In this document: positions 1 through 9,720 of the stretch, piece by piece
Layout of the letters: each line of letters begins with the position of its first letter
Position numbering within the stretch: the first letter of the stretch is position 1
DNA from: Nectonema munidae
Lineage: Eukaryota; Nematomorpha; Nectonematoida; Nectonematidae
Reading direction: 5' to 3'
DNA length: 64,000 nucleotides
NCBI GenBank assembly: GCA_030549495.1
Contig: JAUIRK010000008.1
Coordinates: forward strand, 1 to 64,000
Translations under genes and position numbers: made by a program
The notes under the pieces: generated by a model
Told to the model about the DNA's origin: nothing
Seen by the model: only the letters and a program-made list of their open reading frames with translations
Database searches by the model: none

Positions 1-562
1 ATACCATTAATTAGGAGATAAGGGATGCATTTTAAACTAAAGCTCCTTTCATTAGGACAAATTTTTACCTATATTCTGTGACAATTTCCAGCACAATTAT
101 AAAGCGACTCTACTCTCAGAATCTAAATTTATTTGTAGATTTTTATAAAATAGTATTAGTTTTTCCATTTTTTTTATAAATTAACCTTCGTTTTTTTTAT
201 TGGTCAGTATAATGTTTTTCTAATAAATTTAAAATTATTTTTGAAGTTAAAAATGTAGATCGAATGTACAAGTTTTGTTGGATAATCGTAGTCCACTATT
301 TATTTTTAGATTTTTAAAAAATCATTTTAGTTTTGGTTTTTTATAAATTAACATTAGTTTTTTACTTCTTTTGAATAATCATCCAAAATTTAAGTGCGGG
401 TTTGATTTACACTTTGATTCGAAAAAAATATGTTTTGGATAAATATTATTTTTATTATTGTTTACTGCATATAAATTTCTAAAGAGAAGATAAATAGATC
501 AAAATATGTGTTTTAATCAATTTTTCTCAATAAGCATTGAAGCTATGAGGTAGCAAAATATG
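1..562. other. AT-rich DNA, no gene seen
   Basis: The stretch is strongly A+T-rich with many short poly-T runs. I see no open frame with protein-like composition and no clear repeat until the inverted repeat that starts near 563. Confidence 0.5.
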
Positions 563-1219
563 AACAGAAAGTTTGATATTTTTTGATTTTTTAAAGAATA
601 TTTTTCGATTCTTTGATCACAGAATTTTATTTTGATTATTTGACAAATATAATATTTAAAATCGTGCAAATTGCAAAGTATAGGTATTTTAAACAAAACA
701 GTAATATATTTGAAGAAATATTTTTTTCAGTATAAAGAGTTTAGAAAACTCTTCTCTAATATGTAATGATATATTCTCATAACCTGTACGGTTGAACGCG
801 GGTAGACAACTTGCGTGTTATCTCCAACCCGTATATTACGATGATTCTTCTCCAAACTGTATTCTACTATGATTCATCTCCAAATTATATACTACAATGA
901 TTTATCTCTAACCTGTATACTACGATGATTCATCTCTAACCTGTATACTACGATGATTCATCTTCAACCTGTATACTACGATGGTTTCTATTCCATGTAC
1001 AAATAACTAGGGAGACAATGTTCAACTTTCTGTTCACATTCTGCTAGATGTAAGATTTGATATACCTCATTCGGGGAGACGATGCTACATAAGTTATTAC
1101 CTATATACATTATACCTGTATACTACGATGGTTCATCTCCAACCTGTATACCGCGATAATTCATATCAAAGAATCGAAAAATATTTTTTAAAAAATAAAA
1201 AAATATCAAACTTTCTGTA
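563..1219. repeat. Foldback-like element enclosing 28-bp tandem repeats
   Basis: Two arms of about 55 bp, 563-617 and 1164-1219, are near-identical reverse complements. Both outer ends read ACAGAAAGTTTGATA inward. Between them lies a degenerate array of a 28-bp unit (AACCTGTATACTACGATGAT plus TCATCTCC) at about 823-984, with two more units at about 1108-1165. The arms make this look like a small nonautonomous element whose interior has expanded as a minisatellite. No coding sequence is visible. I could not identify a target-site duplication, because a second element sits directly against the right arm. Confidence 0.6.
823..984. repeat. 28-bp tandem repeat, about six units
   Basis: Units vary around AACCTGTATACTACGATGAT followed by TCATCTCC. 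Several adjacent copies are identical over more than 20 bases (about 905-984), and units toward the left are more diverged. A short second block of the same unit occurs at about 1108-1165. Confidence 0.75.
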
Positions 1220-1221
1220 TA

Positions 1222-1411
1222 CAGTGTCGTGCAAAAGTTTACGGTCACCATTGAGAAATAAATCCTTGGATAAAATCATCAGATCTTTCATGATTAAATG
1301 TTTTCGAAGTGACGTTTTTTATGCCTGATTCATTTAGGTGTTATAAAAAAAATAATAAAAACAAAAATAACATAGATTTTATTTATGACCAAAAATTTTT
1401 GAATGACACTG
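1222..1411. mobile_element. Tc1/mariner-type MITE, 190 bp
   Basis: The left end reads CAGTGTCGTGCAAAAGTTTA. The right end, read in reverse, gives CAGTGTCATTCAAAAATTTT. Both are bordered by TA (1220-1221 and 1412-1413), as expected for Tc1/mariner insertion. The terminal sequence resembles the CAGTG...TGCAAAAGT ends common in Tc1-like elements. There is no transposase inside, so it is nonautonomous. It lies directly against the right arm of the foldback element. Confidence 0.7.
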
Positions 1412-1413
1412 TA

Positions 1414-2142
1414 TAGAAAATTATTTTAGAAGGGGGGGAGGGGGGCTTTTTAAAAGATTGGAACTGCTGAAAAGGGTTATTATTATTCAAGTAGAAATTT
1501 GAAGGTAATCTTTATCACATTCAATCTATAACAAAATTAACTATTTCAAATAGACCGGTAAGCAAAGCACGGATTTCGTATTATACACTCTAACATAGTA
1601 GCTTCATACTTTATTTTGAAAGAGGGCAGGGTCAATGGACAATGTCCTCCCCTTGTCTTAAATACGCTTCTGAATTTATATATGTTAATGCAGTGACATA
1701 GCCATAAATTTGTATTTGTAGAGGCACACCCAATGGGGCTATGCTTAAAATTAAAGTAGCGCATATTCCTTACAACAGCTCTACTCTTTGTGCATACAAG
1801 CTACTAAATTTCTCTCCCTCTCTCTGTCTTTCTATTTCTTTGTTCACATTTCTGATTTTATCATGTTCCATATTTCTTATTTTCATTTGTGATACCCAAC
1901 GTTACGAGTAATATTTTTATTACAGTTACAAGGCCAGGAAGGCTAAAAATAAAGGAAAAAATAAGAGAAGGTATTGACTATATCCACATATATAAGAAAA
2001 GGATATCCACATATATATTAATTGGAGATTTCAACTGAAAATGAAATTCCGATATCCTGATACAAGTTTGCCTAATTAGCTAAAGGTTTTATTCTAAAAA
2101 ATAAAGTGTATACATAGTTTTGAGTCTATATAATTATATACC
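1414..2142. other. Noncoding DNA with a G-run
   Basis: A run of G with few interruptions lies at about 1432-1446. The rest is AT-rich and shows no recognisable coding or repeat structure. A short CT-rich tract is at about 1813-1833. Confidence 0.4.
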
Positions 2143-2745
2143 GTGCCGGGTCAAAACGCCCGAAAACCAAAACGCCGGAAACCAAAACGCCAGAAAATAA
2201 TAATTCGGGCGTTACTATTTTTTGAAGTTTATTCTATTTGGACAGTTTTCAAAAAGGTCGATTTGACACGAAATGATAGTGATCAATTTGACTTGAAAGA
2301 TAAAAGTGATCACACAAAAATACATTATTTCTTAGGTTTGAAAAACAACTAAACTACCAATTAAATCAGTTTGAAACCAGAAAAGATGGGATTAATTTAA
2401 ACAGGAAAACAAGAATATAAATCATTTCTGATTTTGGTTCAAAATTTCAGGAGTAGTTAAATTCGATAAGATTGATAAATTAGGAATCTTCTATCTGTTT
2501 TTTGTGCATGTGAAACAACAAAGTGTTAAATTTAACATATTCTTAGAAAAATATATAAGATAATAATTGGAAAAAAAACGTAGATACAAGAAAAATTCTT
2601 AAATTTTTAAATATTTTTTGTAGATTCAAGTTTCAGAGTTTCTTGTATCGGCTGTTTCGGTATTGGGCGTTTTGGTTTTGGGCGTTTTGGTTTTCGGGCG
2701 TTTTGGTTTCAGGCGTTTTATTTTTAGGGCGTTTTGACTCGAATT
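2143..2745. mobile_element. MITE with AAAACGCC repeats in its inverted ends
   Basis: The left end (about 2143-2200) has GGGTCAAAACGCCC followed by two more spaced AAAACGCC motifs. The right end (about 2655-2742), read in reverse, starts GAGTCAAAACGCCC and carries five such motifs spaced about 14-18 bp apart. The two ends thus form an inverted pair built from short tandem motifs, around 450 bp of AT-rich interior without a convincing gene. Motif-rich termini suggest binding sites for a transposase encoded elsewhere. I cannot assign the superfamily. Confidence 0.65.
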
Positions 2746-3042
2746 CATCATAAGCTACTCTAACTTTGGATATAACCAGTATATATATATATATATATTT
2801 ATGAAATTACCCATATGCTTGTTCATTATTCTTTAGGGTCAAAAAATGGGTCAGCAATAAACCCACAAAATAAAAATTGAATGCTCTAATTTTTATCAAA
2901 GTATATTGAAGAAGAAAAAAAGATGATTAATTTGGGGAAAATTTCCTAACGGTTAACCCTTTCATGCACAGTGGGACAGCGTAACAAATAGAATAATTAA
3001 AATTTTGATATACAATGTGATTGCTTAGATCTGTAAATAAAC

Positions 3043-3341
3043 CTTTTCGCCTTTCAGTCCAGACTTTCCTGGAAATCCTATATTTCCGGGCATCCCCGGC
3101 TCTCCACTTTTTCCAGGGAAACCATTTAAACCTCTCGGAGCATCTCTGCCCTTTTCACCATGAAGACCCGGTGTGCCGTCTTTTCCATTAGCGCCATTTT
3201 CCCCTCTTTTACCATCTGTGCCTCTTTTTCCTTCGCTACCCACGACTCCCTTTTTGCCACGCTTTCCTTCACTTCCGCCATCTCCCTTTTCACCCGAAAA
3301 GAACGAATCCAAACCATTTTTACCAGGATATCCTGCTTTTC
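3043..3341 (-). CDS. Collagen exon (Gly-X-Y), fourth confirmed exon
   Basis: On the minus strand this codes about 99 residues of Gly-X-Y repeats rich in Lys, Glu and Asp, typical of a collagen triple helix. The acceptor TTTGGTTTAG lies before 3341. The first two bases complete the Gly codon left open by the exon at 6050-6257, so phases match exactly. A donor-like GTTTAT follows 3043 and would leave phase 0, with a Gly codon expected next. The repeat is interrupted twice, after GKNG by LDSFFS and at GRDAPRG. Such imperfections are usual in type IV and other non-fibrillar collagens. No C-terminal domain is seen further left, so the gene is incomplete here. The collagen type is not assignable. 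Confidence 0.85.
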
Positions 3342-4228
3342 CTAAACCAAAGGGCATCTCTTAAATTTAGAGAAATAAAAATCTACCAAAAATATAACAT
3401 TAAGAATCACATAGAACCTCTAGCTCTTTTCAGAAGTAAGAAAGAAATATTTTCAAGACATAAAATATTTTTGAGCACTAAAATTTTGGGAATTAAGATA
3501 ATAATTGATATTTTTACCTTGATGTCCCTTACGCGCTTTAGAATATAAAATATTTAATGTTTATTTTTAAAAAATAAATAAAGATTTGCATCTATTTTAT
3601 AACATATTTTTAAAAGTGCTTTATTTTTGTCTCTGTTAATAAATATGTAGGTATATATATGTATATATACCAAACGTATACTATATATTATATCAAACGA
3701 CTTTTTAGGCACAAAAATTTGGCTTCCCTAGTGTTAAGTGAGAGTGTCTTAAAAAATACAATATCATGATTGATCTGTCGGGTTAGAAAAATATACAGGC
3801 TTGATTTTATGAAGATAGTGTTCGTATAGGGGTGAGAATGTCAGAATAACCTACGAGAAAAACATTAGGAAAATTAGTTAAATTCATAATGGTATAGGAA
3901 TTCTATTTTGTCTTATCAACGATGTTTAGGGCTTGTCACAGATTTACAATACTTTTTTGTTGCAACAGGAAAAGATGTAGTTAATCCTACATTTTCTATA
4001 CCCTAATATCCACATTCCATACACTTAATTTTTTGCTTCAATTTAATATTTGTTTGTAAGTTTATAGTTTCAGGGAATTAAACTAATTATGAAGTATAAT
4101 CTCATATAAGAAAAAGAAAAATAGTGCAGAAACAAAATAAACAAACAGATATTTTACATCTGTTTTTAAGGCTGCTTATTTTTTGATGTAAATTTTTCAC
4201 AAAGCTCTAGTGTAAAAATCTTTTTTTC

Positions 4229-4518
4229 ATTTGTCCAAGATAGAGTTTGTCATAAGCAATAAAGAAAAAGTGAAGTTGATATATGGAGGATTTATTTACA
4301 TTAAGCAAAAAGATTTGGCGAACCGTGTGGTGTCAAACGAGTGTGAAAGGATATCCGAAGCTTCTTGTAAAGCAAAAGTTAAAGTAAAGCAAGATAAAAT
4401 TATAGGTGAGTTGCACAGCCATACACACGCACCAGATACAGCAAAATGTAAAGCCACAAAAGTAATGCAAAAAATTAAAGAACATGCACAATATACGCAA
4501 GAACCACTCAAAAAATAA
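4229..4518 (+). pseudogene. FLYWCH-domain fragment, probably from a MULE transposase
   Basis: The plus-strand frame carries a FLYWCH-like zinc-finger module: KLIYGGFIYI near the start, then a CE...CKAKVKV segment, a GELHSHTHAPD segment with the paired His, and a basic helical tail (VMQKIKEHAQ). FLYWCH modules with a HTHAPD-like ending commonly sit at the N-terminus of Mutator-like (MULE) transposases in invertebrates; that link is family knowledge. Here the module is about 95 codons, has no good ATG start, and ends in a stop without any DDE domain, so it is a truncated remnant. It lies in a collagen intron on the opposite strand to the host gene. A lone host FLYWCH exon is possible but less likely. 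Confidence 0.6.
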
Positions 4519-4671
4519 AGGACTCAACAAATAGGGGATTTTAATCAATTGTTTGTTCTTTAAGTAAATATTTTAGCATTTCTTTTATATTTTTTTTTAA
4601 GTATTTTTTTGGAAAATATACTTTTCTATTGATTTAATATATGCGATTTTATTCAGAGGACATTTCCTTTC

Positions 4672-4795
4672 TAACGAATAGGGGGATTTTGTCTAGTAAG
4701 ACTTTGTTAGGGAGATTTTGTCTAGGGGGATTATGTCCTCGGGGGATTTTGTCCTACTGGGGATTTTGCCCTCAGGGTTTTTGTCCTGACACCAT
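4672..4795 (+). repeat. GGGGGATTTTGTCCT minisatellite
   Basis: Five or more degenerate units around GGGGGATTTTGTCC, spaced about 18-25 bp, directly follow the FLYWCH fragment. A single related motif (AGGGGATTTTAATC) occurs at about 4533. The array could be a motif-rich end of the same MULE-like element, but no inverted partner was found. Confidence 0.55.
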
Positions 4796-5207
4796 ACTTA
4801 ATATTGGTCAAATCTTCTAAAGTCTTTAACTTTCGGATTTCTCAACCAAATTAAACGTGTGATACACCAAATGAAAGCTCATGTTATGCATTTTATTGTC
4901 GTGCACATTAATTTGTTTTAAAATTGGTGCTTGAAAAATTTGATGTTTGCTCAACCGATTAAACCATGAGTTTGATTTTCATGATTGCCATTTCATCACT
5001 GGGTTTCCAACAAATTATTTTCATTTTAATCCAAATTTATTTATTTGTTGAATTCTCAATAGGGTGTGATATTCTTTACATAACCACGCAGTGGGTAGTT
5101 CTTTGGAGGCATTTCTATGATTTCTCTCCGTGAATTTTTCTTTGTGTATAGTGAAGAAGTGATATAAAATTATTCGGAGGTAAATTAACCTCTTTTTTTT
5201 TTTCTAT

Positions 5208-5510
5208 CCACTTTTTGTGTTTTATATTTCGCCACAAATAAAAAAGAAATCAGTATACAAGTTACTTTAATAAAAATTGTTTGAAAAATTTCTTTACGTT
5301 GTCTCCTTTGTTGTTATGTGACTTTGAGTAACTTCAACATTTGTAAATAATGAATTTTTAAAATACACCTCAAGTTTTGATGCCCAATTTTTGCCGTTTA
5401 ATAACAACAAAGGAGGCAACGTAAAGAAATTTTTCAAACAATTTTTATTAAACTAACTTGTATACTGATTTCTTTTTTATTTGTGGCGAGATATAAAACA
5501 CAAAAAGTGG
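5208..5510. mobile_element. Palindromic (foldback) MITE, 303 bp
   Basis: Two 110-bp arms, 5208-5317 and 5401-5510, are almost perfect reverse complements with only a few differences. They are separated by an 83-bp loop. Both outer ends read CCACTTTTTGTGTTTTATAT inward. The close arm match means a young insertion or ongoing arm conversion. It sits in a collagen intron. No unambiguous target duplication was found, so the family is unassigned. Confidence 0.8.
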
Positions 5511-5711
5511 AACCCAGTATCTAACTAACCTTACTAACCCTGTGTTATCCAAATAACAAATATTATCAAAAAGATCAAATTCTCTTCCAAATATTCGGAA
5601 GTGAGTAAAATTTATTTTTAAACTTTTCTACAGATTGCATGGTAAAAAAAGGTGTAAATATTATTTTAAGTAATGAAGGAAAGCTTATATGTATATAATT
5701 TTAGAATATGA

Positions 5712-5828
5712 TCTCATTTAGAACCAATGTTCCCAATGGAAATGCAGGTGAACTCTTGTTTGAATCTAATTAAATAGAGATTAGGGAAGTCCTTCGGGTT
5801 CCCTTTGGGAACATTGCTACTAAATGGG
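5712..5828. mobile_element. Small piggyBac-type MITE
   Basis: The right end reads GGGAACATTGCTACTAAATG then GG, followed by TTAA at 5829-5832. The left end carries the inverse (CATTTAGAACCAATGTTCCC) with a decayed TTAA. TTAA target sites and CCC starts are the hallmark of piggyBac insertions. The same end sequence recurs in the element at 49181-49311, which makes this a small family. Confidence 0.6.
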
Positions 5829-6049
5829 TTAATCTCAGTATTATCAAACCAAACATTTAAATTTGGAAGATAAACACCAAATATAACGGCCACATCCATG
5901 TCTATTCATTATTTTATTCCGAAAGAAAATTTATTTTATAAATAATGCCGTCTTTGGGGCGTTTCTGGGAGGGTAGGGGCGTTAAGTAGGAAAAATATTG
6001 GAAAAATTGAGATAAAGCATGATGAAAATAAGAGTGAGTGAATGTATAC

Positions 6050-6257
6050 CAGGAAGGCCATTACGTCCGCCCATTCCTGCCATTCCATTTCTTCCTTTTT
6101 TACCCTGGACTCCTTTCAAGCCCAAACTTCCAAGTGTTCCCTTCAAGCCTTGATCCCCATTTCGCCCATGCAATCCATCCACTCCATCATAGCCTGGCAT
6201 TCCGGATTCACCGTGTTTTCCTGCGTAGCCATTTTTGCCCTTATGACCAGGATAGCC
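6050..6257 (-). CDS. Collagen exon (Gly-X-Y), third confirmed exon
   Basis: On the minus strand 208 bp encode an uninterrupted run of 23 Gly-X-Y triplets (GYPGHKGKNGYAGKHGESG...), ending inside a Gly codon (phase 1). The acceptor GTCCCTTTAG precedes 6257 and the donor GTATAC follows 6050. The phase fits the upstream exon 9028-9153 (phase 0) and the downstream exon 3043-3341, which supplies the other two bases of the Gly codon. Nothing in the repeat points to a particular collagen class. Confidence 0.88.
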
Positions 6258-6320
6258 CTAAAGGGACGAAAAATATTACCATCACATGAAATAAGTCATA
6301 TTGAAAAAACAAATAAGTAT

Positions 6321-6790
6321 ATATGTCAAATATATAAACATAAAAATAACTTCTACTTGCAGTATTTCTCTGGTAATTATTTTCTTAATTTATTTAATAA
6401 ACCAACTTTAGGTGTTTAATTCACTCAAAATATTTCATTCTACAGTAACTTATGTAACTCGATAGGACCTCCATCTTTTCGGCTACAAATTCGTTATCGG
6501 CTCGTAGTCTCTACGGCATATTATAATTTACAGTATGTAATTTTGGTATTCATTCTATGATGATCCTTTCTTGGTAGCTCTTTTTTCATTAGAAATTTAT
6601 ATTCTTCAATGTGTGTTCGAAAATTTTTTTATAAGGATAAAATTACTTTTTTCCTCTCAGGCCTGAATATGTGTAAACCAATCTCATTTCAAAGGTTTTT
6701 TTCTGATGAATCATTCGTGATGTTGATTGTTCAATTACAAAACGTTGTCAACGTTCTTCATCTAAAAAATGATCTCTTTGACACAAAAGG
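6321..6790. repeat. Dispersed repeat, copy 1
   Basis: About 450 bp here match 35757-36240 in the same orientation, with conserved stretches such as AACCAACTTTAGGTGTTTAA, TCGATAGGACCTCCATCTTT and GGTAGCTCTTTTTTCATTAG. The copies differ by many substitutions and small indels, so the family is old. There is no protein signature and no terminus I could define. Confidence 0.7.
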
Positions 6791-8094
6791 AAAAAGATGG
6801 ACAAATTCAATTTAAATTAAAGATATCTTGATAGTGACAAAATTCTCACATATTGGCATCTGTGCCATTTTTGATAAATCTGACCTATTCTAAATTTTCA
6901 GATTTCCTACCCATCTTAGCTAAATGTTAACTGTAATCCTAGATGATAAGCTATAGATTTAAATGACGAACGGAAAGGCATTGATGCTAACCAAATGATA
7001 CCTAAACTACATGTGACGCGCACTCTCCTGACTCCTGAGCTCATGATTCTAATTTAGTTTTTGTCTCTAAAATCTTAATGGAATTTAAGAAGCTGTAAAT
7101 GCTTCAGATCGTGCGTGAAGATAAATAAAAGTGTGAACATCAAGAGAATATCAGCTTTTTAGAAACTATTTTTTTTGTGAAATGTGATGTTGCGCGTAGA
7201 TGACGCTATTTCATAATTAGCATAGATTTTTTCTTACACTTTAGCAGCTGCAGTGATGGCTATCTGTGTAAATTCAGCCAACCTTCATAAAAGCGACTAT
7301 TCGATGTTGCTGGCTTTACGTGTATACTTCTACATATGGCTTTATTATTTAAGATCCAAGACTGAGCCAAGTTATTTCCCCATTTTGTTAGTAAGTTTAA
7401 CACTTGGCACGAGTTAGACTATAAATTAATGCGTTCTAGTGCTGTGTGTATACTGCATATGTTAATAAAAGTAAAAAAATAAAAAAGTTAAATTTTAAAT
7501 TAAAAAATAATAATAAATTGTTTTTTAGCCTTGAATTTTGAAGGCTAATCCCTCGTTTTCTTTCTTAATAGAATTTTATATATTTAATGCAGAAACTTTT
7601 ACAATTCTTGGGACCGCCTTGTCACACTTCTCTTCAAAAGGTTAACCACTAAAATCGCTTTTAGTTCAGAGTATACGAATATGATGTATCCATGAAATAA
7701 TTGAAATATAGCTGAAGTAGGTGCTGGAGATTCAGCATACCAAATAAGGAATAAAATACCTATATTTCTATACTTAAAACTATATAGCATTTCAAGTTCA
7801 AGTTAAATCTTTTCAATTTTATGTGAAATGATTTCAAATTCACGTGATATGTTTTAAGTGAAATTTCTTATCAAAAAGTTCAACTTGAAAATTTTTATTT
7901 ATAATTATTTCAATTTGAAATATTCGTATTTCTTTTCAAAAATACTGATCTATTCGTAATCTATTTATAGTAATAATATCGTAATCTATTTTTTATTGGT
8001 TAAAATACAGTTCCCTGATTTGCATGGGAGAAAGATAGAATATTGATTCAATTCGATGCACACATGTGATCATTTATCAATTAAGATAAGTCAA

Positions 8095-8205
8095 GGAAGA
8101 TGCAAGGTTTGCAAGAAAAATAAAGCAAAAATGTGCAAAAAATGCAATGTAAGCCTTCATAATGAAAGAAGATAAAAATGTTTTCGCATTTAGCATAAAA
8201 TTAAA
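8095..8205 (+). pseudogene. piggyBac transposase C-terminal zinc-finger relic
   Basis: The translation GRCKVCKKNKAKMCKKCNVS followed by LH shows the C-x2-C...C-x2-C...H spacing of the cysteine-rich tail of piggyBac transposases. Further residues KCF and H continue the pattern across two in-frame stops. No DDD catalytic part is found nearby, so only the 3' end of the gene survives. It lies inside the TIR element 7783-8961. Confidence 0.65.
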
Positions 8206-8407
8206 TTTTAATACATTTATTGAAGCAAACTATTTTTTACAGAAAACTCCCGACGTTCATTGGAATATCCAAAAAATTGCACTTAAAAATATTTTTGAAT
8301 GCAATAATGACTTTTCTCAGTCTTTGTCTAATTTTAGATACTTTTTGGGTTTTATTTCTTCGTGTCATCTTTAATCGTGCACTTTGAACAAAATGTTTAT
8401 TGAAAAA

Positions 8408-8592
8408 ATGGAAACCTCAGCTTTTCAACGTGAAATCACTCAATTGATGAGTTTAATCATTTTAATGCCTTCTACTCGAATAAAGAAATATTTCTTAGAG
8501 AACTTGTGTCAAATTCTTCTGATGCTTTAGACAAGATAAAATATGAAAGTCTCACAGATCCTACTAAATTGGAAGTTGAAAAAGAATTATAC
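8408..8592 (+). pseudogene. HSP90 (Hsp83-type) N-terminal fragment
   Basis: The frame [18 protein letters not shown], continued after a 2-base insertion (near 8458) by [20 protein letters not shown] and [13 protein letters not shown], matches the strongly conserved N-terminal ATPase region of cytosolic HSP90. The family sequence reads [20 protein letters not shown] then [11 protein letters not shown]. About 60 codons are preserved, ending at a KELY-like position, where the reading passes into unrelated sequence. The fragment is intron-free, truncated at both ends and frameshifted, so it is not a functional chaperone gene. Its place between the inverted ends of a transposon suggests capture rather than plain retroposition. 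Confidence 0.8.
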
Positions 8593-9027
8593 AGGTATGA
8601 CTATTAAGATAATTTATACCTTATTTTGGGGGTGTTTCAAAGGAAAATGTATTGTCGAAATTTCTGTAGGAAAACGACTAAAAAGTACGGTTATTTTAAG
8701 AATAAGTCATTTCAACGATTTTAGACCCGTCCACCTCTTATTTGTAACAGATGTGTAATTCAATGTTTATCCTTCTCCCCATAAAAAATCGAGAAATTTA
8801 AAAACCAAAAAAAAACGTTAAAAATACGTATATTTCAAATTGAAATAATTTAAATAAAAATTTTCAAGTTGAACCTAAAGATAAAAAATGTCACTTAAAA
8901 GTTAAAAACATTTCACTTTTTTTTTAATTTGAAATATTGCACTTGAACTTGAAATGCTATAAAGTATTTACTTTTTTCACAAAATCTTCAAAACAAAAAT
9001 TCTTTATGTGATGAAATGAGGAATTAC

Positions 9028-9153
9028 CCATTTCCCTTCTCTTCCTGGCCTTCCTGCAATGCCATTCATGCCAGACTGACCTTTTGAAGCTTTTGTACCT
9101 TTAATCCCTTTTTGGCCAGGCAATCCTATTCTGCCCAATTTTCCACGCTCACC
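9028..9153 (-). CDS. Collagen exon (Gly-X-Y), second confirmed exon
   Basis: The 126-bp exon codes 42 residues, GERGKLGRIGLPGQKGIKG to GREGKW, in phase 0 at both ends. An acceptor (CTTTTATTTTAG) lies before 9153 and a donor GTAATT after 9028. One triplet is imperfect (GTKASKG lacks a Gly). The Trp at the exon end is unusual for a triple helix. The join with 9479-9608 (ends GNE) and 6050-6257 (starts GYP) keeps the Gly register. Confidence 0.85.
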
Positions 9154-9478
9154 CTAAAATAAAAGTGTAACCAAAAAATTACTGCATCATTTTTAATTAA
9201 AGTTCTGAAAGTAGTAATCATATATTAAATATTAAAAGAGGTTTCGTGTAATTTTTTTTTCAAAATTTATATTTTCAAGTACCCTATTTATTTATTTCGA
9301 TACGCTTTTACCGTATGAAAGGAATGAAGTTAAAAACAAAAATTTTTTTGGAATCATAACGTAAAACATCAGGGTTGTAACACGATTCAGTATCACTTGT
9401 AGCTGACGGAGATTTAAGTAAGTAGGCTTGAAACATTACATCACCCTATTTTGTGTAAGCCCATATGTTCAATCTTAC

Positions 9479-9608
9479 TTCATTTCCATCTCTGCCCTTA
9501 GCTCCATTCCTACCAGCAATTCCGCGTTTTCCTTTCGCTCCTGATTTTCCAGAAAGTCCATTTTTTCCAGGAAATCCATCACTGCCTGCATATCCATCTT
9601 TTCCGTTT
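9479..9608 (-). CDS. Collagen exon (Gly-X-Y), first confirmed exon
   Basis: The 130-bp exon codes a clean Gly-X-Y run (NGKDGYAGSDGFPGKNG...AKGRDGNE). Acceptor TGTAATTGCAG precedes 9608 and donor GTAAGA follows 9479. It begins with one base that completes a codon from the previous exon and ends in phase 0. The high content of Lys, Asn and Ser matches the other exons, so these are one gene read right to left. Confidence 0.87.
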
Positions 9609-9687
9609 CTGCAATTACAATCTTTAAATTTTAGTTAGATAAAAATTACTTTCAACGTTCTCTGTGCAAAGAAAAGAGTAGACTTAC

Positions 9688-9720
9688 TTGAAATGATGTC
9701 CTTTCGTTCTGGTTGTACAG
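9688..9720 (-). CDS. Possible upstream collagen exon (33 bp)
   Basis: A strong donor (CAA|GTAAGT) follows 9688 and an AG acceptor lies before 9720. In the phase required by the next exon it reads CTTRTKGHHFK, giving TKGHHFKNGKDG across the junction. It would be the border between a non-helical N-terminal part, with a Cys, and the helix. The exon is very short and its acceptor is weak, so it may start elsewhere or be false. Confidence 0.4.

Larger units (their letters stand above)
3342..6049 (-). other. Collagen intron loaded with insertions
   Basis: This 2.7-kb interval separates two phase-matched collagen exons. It holds the FLYWCH fragment, the GGGGATTTTGTCC minisatellite, the palindromic MITE and a small piggyBac-type MITE, all listed separately. 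The remaining sequence (about 3400-4220 and 4800-5200) is AT-rich with no gene visible. Confidence 0.7.
7783..8961. mobile_element. 1.18-kb TIR element carrying piggyBac and HSP90 pieces
   Basis: Long inverted ends bound the unit: 7783-7931 and 8823-8961 align as reverse complements over about 140 bp. Both start TATAGCATTTCAAGTTCAAG and share CAACTTGAAAATTTTTATTT. Flanking TA or TATA on both sides may be the target duplication. Inside are two coding relics, a piggyBac C-terminal zinc finger (8095-8205) and an HSP90 N-terminal piece (8408-8592). The simplest reading is a nonautonomous element related to a piggyBac transposon that acquired part of a host gene. It lies in a collagen intron. Confidence 0.75.

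Noticed and set aside
2940-3000. TTAACCCTTTCATGCACAGT as a piggyBac MITE end
   Set aside because: No inverted partner with TTAA was found within several hundred bases, so it may be chance.
3126-3364. Open frames on both strands overlapping the collagen exon
   Set aside because: They are shadows of the Gly-X-Y coding frame; only the minus-strand Gly-X-Y frame keeps register and splice phase with the other exons.
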